A DNA stretch of 64,000 bases, from contig MEFP01000014.1 of NCBI GenBank assembly GCA_001725155.1, forward strand, positions 45,470-109,469, read 5' to 3'. Positions within the stretch are counted from its first letter, which is position 1. Each line of letters opens with the position of its first letter. The notes beneath the pieces were generated by a model. It did no database searches and was not told the DNA's origin. It worked only from the letters and a program-made list of their open reading frames with translations. The position numbers and the translations under genes are program-made. Positions 46,330 to 53,771 of this stretch are shown here, in pieces. The stretch comes from Lysobacteraceae bacterium SCN 69-320 (GTDB taxonomy: Bacteria; Pseudomonadota; Gammaproteobacteria; Xanthomonadales; Rhodanobacteraceae).

Positions 46330-48998
46330 GCGCGCCTTTGACGAGCCTGATCCTGCTCGCCTGGAACCGCTGGGCGCTGACCGCGCGCGCGCTCGACAGC
46401 CTGCTCGCGAGCGAACTCGGCGCCAGCGAGATCATCGTCGTCGACAACGGCTCCAGCGACGCGACGGTCGCGGGCCTGGCCGCCTATGCCGGCCGCGTGC
46501 GCGTGCTGCGCCTGGAAAGCAATCTCGGCTTCGTGCGCGGCAACAATGCCGGCATCGCGGCGGCGGCGCCGGGCAGCGACCTCGTGCTGCTCAACAACGA
46601 CGTCGTGTTCGACCAGCGCGACTGGCTGCTGCGCCTGCGCGGCTGCGCGCTCGCGCACGCGGACACCGGCATCGTCGGCTGCCGCCTCGTCGACGGCGCC
46701 GGCAACCTGCTGCATGCGGGCACGCGCGTGCTGCCCGACGACCTGGCCGGCGTGCAGATCGCCTCGGGCCGGGTCGAGCGCGACGTGGGCCAGTACGCCG
46801 ACAACGACCACCTCGTCGAAGGCGTGGTGTTCGCCGCCGTCTACATCAAGCGCGCCGTCGTCGACGCGATCGGGCCGCTGCATACCGACTACGTCACCTA
46901 TGCCGAAGACAGCGACTACTGCCTGCGCGCACGCGCCGCAGGCTGGCGCACGCGGCTCTGCGGCAGCGTGAGTCTGCGCCACGACCAGCACGGCTCGACG
47001 CGCGACGACGACACGCTGCGCGCGCGGCTGATCGCGGCCGGCCGCGCGACCTTCGCGCAACACTGGTCCGCCGCGCTGGCCGCGCAGTACGACGACGGGC
47101 TGCTGCTTGCCGGCGCGCTGGATTTCCCGACCACGCAGGCGGCCTGGCAGCGGCCGCTCGCGCGTGCGCTGGACGCAGCCGGCCTGCGCCTGAGCTATCG
47201 CTCGCTGTACGCGCCGGTGCTGCCTGAAGCGATCGCCGAATCCGGCGACAGTCGCGACCACCTGCTCAACACGCTGCGCCGCCGCGCCGTCGAGGCGACG
47301 CCGCCGCTCGCGCTGTGCGCCGGCGATGCAGCGCTGTGGCAGCAGGTGACCGCGCAGCGGCGCATCGGCTATGCGGATTTCGAGCAGCGCCCCGATGCGG
47401 ATGCGGCCGCCGCGCTGCAGGCCATGGACGAGCTCTGGGTGCCGAGCCGCTGGCATCGCGACGAACTCGCCGCGGCCGGCATCGCCGACGCGCAGGTCAT
47501 GCCGTGGCTTGTCGAGCCGGCCTACGCCCATCCGGACCTGCGTGCGCTGCGCAGCCCGCACGGCGAAGGCATCGTGCTGTGCCGCGCCCGCTGGGACGAC
47601 ACCGACGCGCCGTGGCGCCTGCTCCAAGCCTGGACGCGGCGCTGGCGCCGCGAGTCGCCGTGGCGACTGCTGCTCGTCGTCGATGCGTTCGGCGAGGACA
47701 TCGCCGCCGCGACGCGGTCGCTCGCGCTGGATCCGCACGGCGGCCGCTACAGCCTGCTGCCGCTGCCGCAGGTGCCCGAAGAGCAGCGCGCGACCTTGTT
47801 CGCCGCGGCCGACGTGGTGATCTGCGCGAGTACCAGCCGCAGCCGCTGCGTGCCGCTGCTGCACGCGATCGCGACGGCGCGGCCCTGGGTCGCCACCGCG
47901 CGCGGCGCGCGGCGCGAACTGCTGCAGGACTACGCCGGCTGGGCCGCCGAGGATCGCGCCGACGCGGACCTCGCCGACGGCGTGCTGGACCGGTTGTCCG
48001 ACCTGCTCGCCGGTCTGCCGGCGGCGCGCTCGCGCGCACTGGCCGCGAGCGCGCGGCTGCGCGAGGAAGCGCGGCAAGGCACTGTCGCGCAGCGCATGCG
48101 CGACCGCCTTCGCGCGGTACGCGACACGCCGCCGCGCCGGCCGCCGCCGCCGCGGCGCAGCGGCCACGGTCTCGTCGTGCTCGGCATGCACCGCTCGGGC
48201 ACCTCCTGCGTGGCCGGACTGCTGCAGCTGCTCGGCGCCTATGCGGGCCGGCCCGGCACGTTCCTGCACGCGCCGAGCGAGAACGCGCGCGGATTTCTCG
48301 AACGCGGCGACCTGCACCTGGCCTGCGTGGCCGCGCTGCGCGCACGCGGCGGCGACTGGTCGGTGCCGCTGGGCTGGGACGCCGACGCGATTCCCGCAGC
48401 GCGTGCGCAGCTGCGCGCGGACTGGGCGAGCATCCAGACCGAACTCGCAGCGCAGGCGCCCTGGTTCATCAAGGAACCGCGCCTGTGCCTGCTGTTCGAC
48501 GAGCTTGCCGACACGGTGCAACGGCCAGTGTTCGTGCACGTCGTGCGCCCGCCGAGCGCGGTCGCGGCGTCGGTGCAACGCCGCGACGGGCTGACCGCGC
48601 CGCACGCGCTGGCGCTGTGGGAACACTACAACCATGCCGCCGCAGCCGTCGCCGCGCGCGGTCCCGGCCTCGTGCTGGATTACCATTGCCTGCTGCAGCA
48701 GCCGCGCGAACAGCTGCAACGTCTGCGGCAGCGGCTGCAGGACTGCGGCGTGCAGGGTCTGCGCCGCCCCGACGACGAGGAAGTCGCCGCCTGGGTCGGC
48801 GCCGAACTCGCCCGTCAGCGCCGGGCGCGCGAGCCGCTGCCGAATGCCGAACAGCAGGCTCTGTGGCTGACGCTGCAGGCGCGCGCGGCGGATCGCGACG
48901 CGGCGCTGCCGGCGCCGTCGGCATCCGGCGTCGCACTGCTGCAACAGATTGCCGTCGAACACCGTGCGCGCCTGCGCGCCGAACAGGAATTGCCATGA
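46326..48998 (+). CDS. Three-domain GT2 / GT4-like / sulfotransferase fusion
   Basis: 890 residues. Residues 1-250 are a GT2 transferase: LILLAWNRWALTARALDSL, IVVDNGSSDAT, NNAGIAA and LLNNDVV, with TYAEDSDYCLRARAAG. About residues 280-600 form a GT-B (GT4-like) domain (ELWVPSRWHRDELAAAGI, LLVVDAFGED, FAAADVVICASTSRSR). Residues 612-890 are a sulfotransferase-like domain whose PAPS loop is VLGMHRSGTSCVAGLL, with KEPRLCLLFDEL and FVHVVRPPSAVAASV. One chain could extend and sulfate a glycan. The gene overlaps both neighbours by four bases. Confidence 0.85.
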   Translation: MSAPLTSLILLAWNRWALTARALDSLLASELGASEIIVVDNGSSDATVAGLAAYAGRVRVLRLESNLGFVRGNNAGIAAAAPGSDLVLLNNDVVFDQRDWLLRLRGCALAHADTGIVGCRLVDGAGNLLHAGTRVLPDDLAGVQIASGRVERDVGQYADNDHLVEGVVFAAVYIKRAVVDAIGPLHTDYVTYAEDSDYCLRARAAGWRTRLCGSVSLRHDQHGSTRDDDTLRARLIAAGRATFAQHWSAALAAQYDDGLLLAGALDFPTTQAAWQRPLARALDAAGLRLSYRSLYAPVLPEAIAESGDSRDHLLNTLRRRAVEATPPLALCAGDAALWQQVTAQRRIGYADFEQRPDADAAAALQAMDELWVPSRWHRDELAAAGIADAQVMPWLVEPAYAHPDLRALRSPHGEGIVLCRARWDDTDAPWRLLQAWTRRWRRESPWRLLLVVDAFGEDIAAATRSLALDPHGGRYSLLPLPQVPEEQRATLFAAADVVICASTSRSRCVPLLHAIATARPWVATARGARRELLQDYAGWAAEDRADADLADGVLDRLSDLLAGLPAARSRALAASARLREEARQGTVAQRMRDRLRAVRDTPPRRPPPPRRSGHGLVVLGMHRSGTSCVAGLLQLLGAYAGRPGTFLHAPSENARGFLERGDLHLACVAALRARGGDWSVPLGWDADAIPAARAQLRADWASIQTELAAQAPWFIKEPRLCLLFDELADTVQRPVFVHVVRPPSAVAASVQRRDGLTAPHALALWEHYNHAAAAVAARGPGLVLDYHCLLQQPREQLQRLRQRLQDCGVQGLRRPDDEEVAAWVGAELARQRRAREPLPNAEQQALWLTLQARAADRDAALPAPSASGVALLQQIAVEHRARLRAEQELP

Positions 48999-50479
48999 CC
49001 GATGCCGCCGCCAACCCGGCCTTGCCGCGCCGCCTGGACTGGGACGGCGGCGTGCTGCGTCTGGATGCGACACCCGGCGCGGCGTTCGAGATCTGGCTGG
49101 ACGAGCAACCGTATGCGCGCCTGCAGGCCGACGCGTCCGGCGCCGCCGAACTCGCGCTGCCGCTCGCGCCGAACGGACGCGAACGCATTCATCTGCAGCT
49201 GCGCGCCGGCACGGCGCAGTCGGCCACGGTCGCGCTGCAGTTCGGCCGCGCCGGCCTCGCGCGCGCCGGCACACTGCTGCCGCCGGCGCCGCTGGCCGTA
49301 CAGGACCAGGTCGACGTGGCCGCGCGCGCGGCCGAACTGCAGCGCGAGGTCGCCATCGTCGTGCCGGTCTACAACGCGCCCGGCGCGGTTGCGGCCTGCC
49401 TCGACAGCGTGCTCGCGCAGACGCGCGGACCGGCACGCCTGATCGTCATCGACGACGCCAGCTCCGACGCAGCCATCAGTCCCTTGCTCGCACGCTACGC
49501 CGGCCGGCGCGGCGTGACCCTGCTGCGCAACGAGCGCAATCTCGGCTTCACCGCCACCGCCAATCGCGGCATCGAGGCCGCCGGCCGCGCCGACGTGGTG
49601 CTGCTGAACGCCGACACCGAAGTCGCCGCACACTGGTTGAGCGGCCTGCGCCGCGCGGCCTGGGCCGCCGCCGACACGGCCAGCGCAACGGCGGTGTCGG
49701 ACAATGCCGGCGCGTTCTCGGTGCCCGAGCTAGAGCAGCACAACCCCTTTCCGAACAATTGGACTTTTGCACAAGCCGCGCTGGCCGTGCGCCAGATCGC
49801 CGGCAGCGCCTACCCGCGCCTGCCGACCGGCAACGGCTTCTGCCTGTATCTGCGGCGCGAAGCGCTCGACGCCGTCGGCCTGCTCGACGCCCAGGCGTTC
49901 GCCCAGGGCTACGGCGAGGAAAACGACTGGTGCCAGCGCGCCGAGGCAGCCGGCTGGCGTCATGTGATCGCCGGCGACGTGCTCGTGCGCCATGCGCGCA
50001 GCCAGAGCTTCGGCGACGAGCGCCGGCTCAGACTCGGCGAAGCCGGCATGGCCGTGTTGCGCGCGCGCTGGCCGCGCTACGAGGCCGAAGTCGGCGCCAG
50101 CCTGCTCTCGCCGCGCCGGCGCGTGCTGGACTGGCGCGTGCGCAAGGCCTATGCAGCGATGCCGCCGCAGCCGCGGCGGCTGTACTGGGAGCAGGCGCCC
50201 GACGACGAAGCGGCGTGGCGTTTGCGACGCGGCAACGAAGGCCTGCTGTTGCAGATGCCGGGTGCTGCGCCGCAGCTGCATGAGCGCCTGGCCGATGCCG
50301 CGGTCGCCACCGCCGCGGCGGAAGCCGGATGGAACGCGAGCTTCGCGCGGCTGCTGCAGACCCACGCGATCGACGAGATCGTCGGCGCGCTGCCGCCGGC
50401 CTTCGCCGCCGTCGCCGCACTGCTCGGCGTGGACAACGCGATCACGCCGCCGACCACGCCGTTCGGAGACACCGCATGA
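48995..50479 (+). CDS. GT2-family glycosyltransferase with N-terminal beta domain
   Basis: 494 residues. Residues 1-115 are a beta-rich, probably carbohydrate-binding domain. A GT2 domain follows: VAIVVPVYNAPGAVAACLDS, LIVIDDASSD, NERNLGFTATANRGIE, VVLLNADTEV (the D-x-D-like metal site) and GYGEENDWCQRAEAAG. The last 120 residues are helical. Similar to rhamnosyl- or fucosyl-type transferases. Its start and stop overlap both neighbours by four bases, so it is co-translated with the fusion upstream and the dehydratase downstream. Confidence 0.88.
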   Translation: MTDAAANPALPRRLDWDGGVLRLDATPGAAFEIWLDEQPYARLQADASGAAELALPLAPNGRERIHLQLRAGTAQSATVALQFGRAGLARAGTLLPPAPLAVQDQVDVAARAAELQREVAIVVPVYNAPGAVAACLDSVLAQTRGPARLIVIDDASSDAAISPLLARYAGRRGVTLLRNERNLGFTATANRGIEAAGRADVVLLNADTEVAAHWLSGLRRAAWAAADTASATAVSDNAGAFSVPELEQHNPFPNNWTFAQAALAVRQIAGSAYPRLPTGNGFCLYLRREALDAVGLLDAQAFAQGYGEENDWCQRAEAAGWRHVIAGDVLVRHARSQSFGDERRLRLGEAGMAVLRARWPRYEAEVGASLLSPRRRVLDWRVRKAYAAMPPQPRRLYWEQAPDDEAAWRLRRGNEGLLLQMPGAAPQLHERLADAAVATAAAEAGWNASFARLLQTHAIDEIVGALPPAFAAVAALLGVDNAITPPTTPFGDTA

Positions 50480-51510
50480 GCCTGCGCGTGCTCGTCACGG
50501 GCGCCGCCGGACAGGACGGGGCCTATCTCTGCCGCGACCTGCTCGCGGCCGGCTGCACGGTGCATGCGGGTCTGCGCCCGGACTGGTCGGACGATTCGCT
50601 CTGGCGCCTGCGCGAACTGGGCCTGCTCGGTCGGCCGCAGCTGCGGCTGCTGGCGCTGGACGTGCGCGATGCGGCCGCCTGCAGCGCCGCCGTGGAGCAG
50701 GTGCGGCCGCAGCAGTTGTTCCATCTCGCCGCGATCAGCAGTGTCGCGCAGGCGCTGGCCGATCCGCTGGGCGCGGTCGCGAGCAACGGCGACGGCACCC
50801 TGTATCTGCTCGAAGCCCTGCGCCGCCATGCGTCGGACGGGCGCTTCGTGCTGGCCTCCAGCGGCGAAATATTCGTGCCGCGCCACGGCGTCGTCGACGA
50901 GGGCTGCGCGCTGCGGGCGCGTCATCCGTATGCGCTGTCCAAGCTGCTCGCGCACACCGCTGTGCGCTGCTATCGCGACAGCTACGGCCTGCACGCCAGC
51001 GCCGCGATCCTGTTCAACCACGAATCGCCGCTGCGCGGCGCCGCGTTCGTCACGCGCAAGATCGCCGCGGCCGCGGCGCGCCGCGCGGCCGGCGACAAGA
51101 CCGTGCTGCAGCTCGGCAATCTCGATGCGCAGCGCGATTTCGGCTACGCGCCGGATTACGTCGCCGGACTGCGCGCGCTGGCTGCGCTGGAACAACCCGA
51201 CGACCTCGTGTTCGCCAGCGGCCAGAGCGCCACGGTGCGTGCCTTCGCGACGGCCGCCTATGCGGCGGCCGGCATCGCGCTGGACTGGCACGGCCGCGGC
51301 CGCGACGAATACGCACTGGACCGCCGCGACGGCCAGCACTGCATCGCCGTCGATGCGGCCCTGTTCCGTCCGGCCGACGCGCCGGTATTGCGCGGCGATC
51401 CGACGCGGGCGCGACGCAAGCTCGGCTTCGTCAACAGCGTCGACCTCGCCGGTCTGGCGCGCCTGCAGGTCGACGCCGAGCGCTACCGCCTCGGGAGCTC
51501 GTCCGCATGA
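50476..51510 (+). CDS. GDP-mannose 4,6-dehydratase-like epimerase
   Basis: 344 residues, extended SDR. VTGAAGQDGAYLCRDLLAAG matches the Gmd nucleotide-binding signature (GQDGxYL), followed by FHLAAISSVA, catalytic SSGEIF, and HPYALSKLLAH (Y-x-x-x-K). FGYAPDYVAGL near the C-terminus also fits Gmd-type enzymes. It probably makes GDP-4-keto-6-deoxymannose for fucose-, rhamnose- or perosamine-type sugars; a related NDP-sugar is possible. It overlaps both transferase genes by four bases, tying the sugar to their reactions. Confidence 0.85.
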   Translation: MSLRVLVTGAAGQDGAYLCRDLLAAGCTVHAGLRPDWSDDSLWRLRELGLLGRPQLRLLALDVRDAAACSAAVEQVRPQQLFHLAAISSVAQALADPLGAVASNGDGTLYLLEALRRHASDGRFVLASSGEIFVPRHGVVDEGCALRARHPYALSKLLAHTAVRCYRDSYGLHASAAILFNHESPLRGAAFVTRKIAAAAARRAAGDKTVLQLGNLDAQRDFGYAPDYVAGLRALAALEQPDDLVFASGQSATVRAFATAAYAAAGIALDWHGRGRDEYALDRRDGQHCIAVDAALFRPADAPVLRGDPTRARRKLGFVNSVDLAGLARLQVDAERYRLGSSSA

Positions 51511-53741
51511 GCGATGCGCCGCTGCGCCTGATTCTCAACGTCGACGCGATCAGCGCACCGCTGACCGGCATCGGCGTCTATACCCGCGAACTCGCGCTGG
51601 GCCTGGAGCGCACGCCGGCGCTGGCCGAGCTCAAGCTGTTCTCGGCCTATCGCTGGGTCGCCAACAGCGAACAGGCATTCCAGGTCAATCGCACGATACA
51701 GACGGTGCGTCGCGTATTGCCGTTCAAGCGCACGGCACTGGAAGGCTATACGGCGCTGCGTGCGGCGCTGTTCCGGCGCAGCGCGCGCGCCTTGCGCGAT
51801 CACGTGCTGCATGCGCCGAACTTCGTGCTGATGCCGTTCGACGGACCCTGCGTGGCGACCGTGCACGACATTTCCTACCTGCGCTATCCGCAGTTCCATC
51901 CGGTGGAGCGCGTGCGCTTTCTCGAACGCCATCTGCCGCCGACCCTTGCGCGGGCCGATGCGCTGATCACCGATTCGGCCTATGTGCGCGACGAACTCGT
52001 CAACGTGCTCGGCGTCGATGCGACCAAGCTGCACGTGGTGCCGCTGGGCGTCGATGCGGCATTCCGACCGCAGACCGCGCAGCAGACCGGCGCCGCGCTG
52101 GCGCGTCACGGGCTGCGCCATGGCGGCTATCTGCTCGTCGTCGCGACGCTGGAGCCGCGCAAGAATCTGGAGCGGCTCGTGCAGGCCTATGCGGGCATGC
52201 CCGAGGCGCGCCGGGCGCAGCTGCCGCTGGTGGTCGTCGGCGCGCGCGGCTGGCTCGACACCGAGCTGGCGCGCGTGTTCGAACCGCTGGAACGCCGCGG
52301 CGAGGTGCGCCGGCTCGGCTTCGTCGCCGACGCAGAGCTGCCGGCCATCTACGCAGGTGCGGCCGGCTTTGCGTTTCCGTCGCTGTACGAAGGCTTCGGC
52401 CTGCCGCTGCTCGAAGCCATGGCCAGCGGCGTGCCGGTGCTGACCGCGAATGCGGGGTCCATGCCCGAGGTCGTCGGCGACGCGGCGCTGTGCGTGGATC
52501 CGCTGGACGTCGATGCGATACGCGAGGGTCTGCTGCGCCTCGTCGACGATGCGCCCTGGCGCGAACACGCGCAGGCGGCCGGCCTGCGCCAGGCCGCCGG
52601 CTACACCTGGCAGCGCACGGTGGACGCAACGGTGCGGGTGTATGCCACCGCGCGCGAACGCGCCGGCGCGGCGACTCCGGCGCTCGCGCACCAGTCGCCA
52701 CCGCGCAGCGCGCGGACACGCGCTGCCGTGGTGCTGGTCAACTACAACACGGCCGACCGCAGCCTGCGCTGCGTCGCCTCGCTGCAGCCGCTGGCCGAGC
52801 GCATACGTCTGATCGTCGTCGACAGCGGCTCGGCCGCCGCCGACCTGGCCGCGCTGCGCAGCGGACTCGCCGCGACCTGGCCCGCGGCCGAACTCGTCGC
52901 GAGCCCGCTGAACATCGGCTTCGCCGCCGGCTGCAATCGCGCGATCACGCGCGCGCTGGCCGATGCGGACGTCTCGCATGTGCTGCTGCTCAACAACGAT
53001 GCGGTGGCCGCGGCCGGACTGCAGCCCTGGCTGCTGGACCATCTCGACGGCCGCGCCGACAGCGATCTCTCCGGCGGCCGCGTGCTCAAGCTGGCGGTCG
53101 ACAGCGACGAGGTGGACTCGCTGGGCATCGCGTTCTATCGCAGCCTGCTCGCATCCAACCGGCTCGACACGCAGGACCCGTACTTCGGCCCCACCGGCGG
53201 CTGCGCGCTGTACGCGCGTCGCGTGCTGGAAGCCCTGCAGGCCGCCCACGGCTATGTGTTCGACGAGGAATTCTTCTGCTACGCCGAGGACACCGACGTC
53301 GCCGCGCGCGCGCTGCTGCTGGGCTTCACGCCGGGCTATACCGACGCCGTGCTCGCGCGCCACGAAGGGCAGGCGTCCAGCGGCGGCGGCTTCAACGACT
53401 TCGTGCTCTATCACGGCATCCGCAATTCACTGTGGATGCTGCTCAAGTGCGTGCCGGGCCGGCTGATCCTGCGCCACCTGCCGTCGCTGCTGGCGATACA
53501 CGCCGGCATCGTCCTGCGCCACGGCCTGCGCGGCAAAGGCCGCGTCGTGTTTCGCCTGTATCGCGATGCCATGCGCGGCAGCCTGCGCATGCTGCGCAAG
53601 CGCCGGCGCATCCAGACCGGGCGGCGCATCGAACCGGCGGCGTTCGCAGGCCACCTGAGCCGGCGCTTCTACGATCGCGGCTATGTGCGCAATGCGCTGC
53701 GCGACCTCTGGGCCGCGCTGCGCGGACAGCCGCGCGTCTGA
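51507..53741 (+). CDS. GT4-GT2 glycosyltransferase fusion
   Basis: 744 residues. Residues 1-385 form a GT4 transferase: DAISAPLTGIGVYTRELA, HDISYLRYPQFHP, VATLEPRKNLERLVQAY, LGFVADAELPAIYAGA and LYEGFGLPLLEAMASG (E-x7-E). About residues 405-700 form a GT2 domain: AVVLVNYNTADRSLRCVASL, NIGFAAGCNRAIT, VLLLNNDAVAA, YFGPTGGCALYARRVLEAL and FCYAEDTDVAARALLLGF. Two sugars could be added by one protein. It is the last gene of the rightward glycan operon, convergent with the C25 peptidase gene. Confidence 0.92.
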   Translation: MSDAPLRLILNVDAISAPLTGIGVYTRELALGLERTPALAELKLFSAYRWVANSEQAFQVNRTIQTVRRVLPFKRTALEGYTALRAALFRRSARALRDHVLHAPNFVLMPFDGPCVATVHDISYLRYPQFHPVERVRFLERHLPPTLARADALITDSAYVRDELVNVLGVDATKLHVVPLGVDAAFRPQTAQQTGAALARHGLRHGGYLLVVATLEPRKNLERLVQAYAGMPEARRAQLPLVVVGARGWLDTELARVFEPLERRGEVRRLGFVADAELPAIYAGAAGFAFPSLYEGFGLPLLEAMASGVPVLTANAGSMPEVVGDAALCVDPLDVDAIREGLLRLVDDAPWREHAQAAGLRQAAGYTWQRTVDATVRVYATARERAGAATPALAHQSPPRSARTRAAVVLVNYNTADRSLRCVASLQPLAERIRLIVVDSGSAAADLAALRSGLAATWPAAELVASPLNIGFAAGCNRAITRALADADVSHVLLLNNDAVAAAGLQPWLLDHLDGRADSDLSGGRVLKLAVDSDEVDSLGIAFYRSLLASNRLDTQDPYFGPTGGCALYARRVLEALQAAHGYVFDEEFFCYAEDTDVAARALLLGFTPGYTDAVLARHEGQASSGGGFNDFVLYHGIRNSLWMLLKCVPGRLILRHLPSLLAIHAGIVLRHGLRGKGRVVFRLYRDAMRGSLRMLRKRRRIQTGRRIEPAAFAGHLSRRFYDRGYVRNALRDLWAALRGQPRV

Positions 53742-53742
53742 A

Positions 53743-53771
53743 TCGCGGCGCGGCGGATTACTGCGCCGCGA
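53743..53771. terminator. Hairpin between convergent GT fusion and C25 peptidase genes
   Basis: Nine-base arms TCGCGGCGC (53743-53751) and its complement (53763-53771), 11-base loop. It begins two bases beyond the rightward stop codon and overlaps the last codons of the leftward peptidase gene. No U-tract. Confidence 0.45.
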
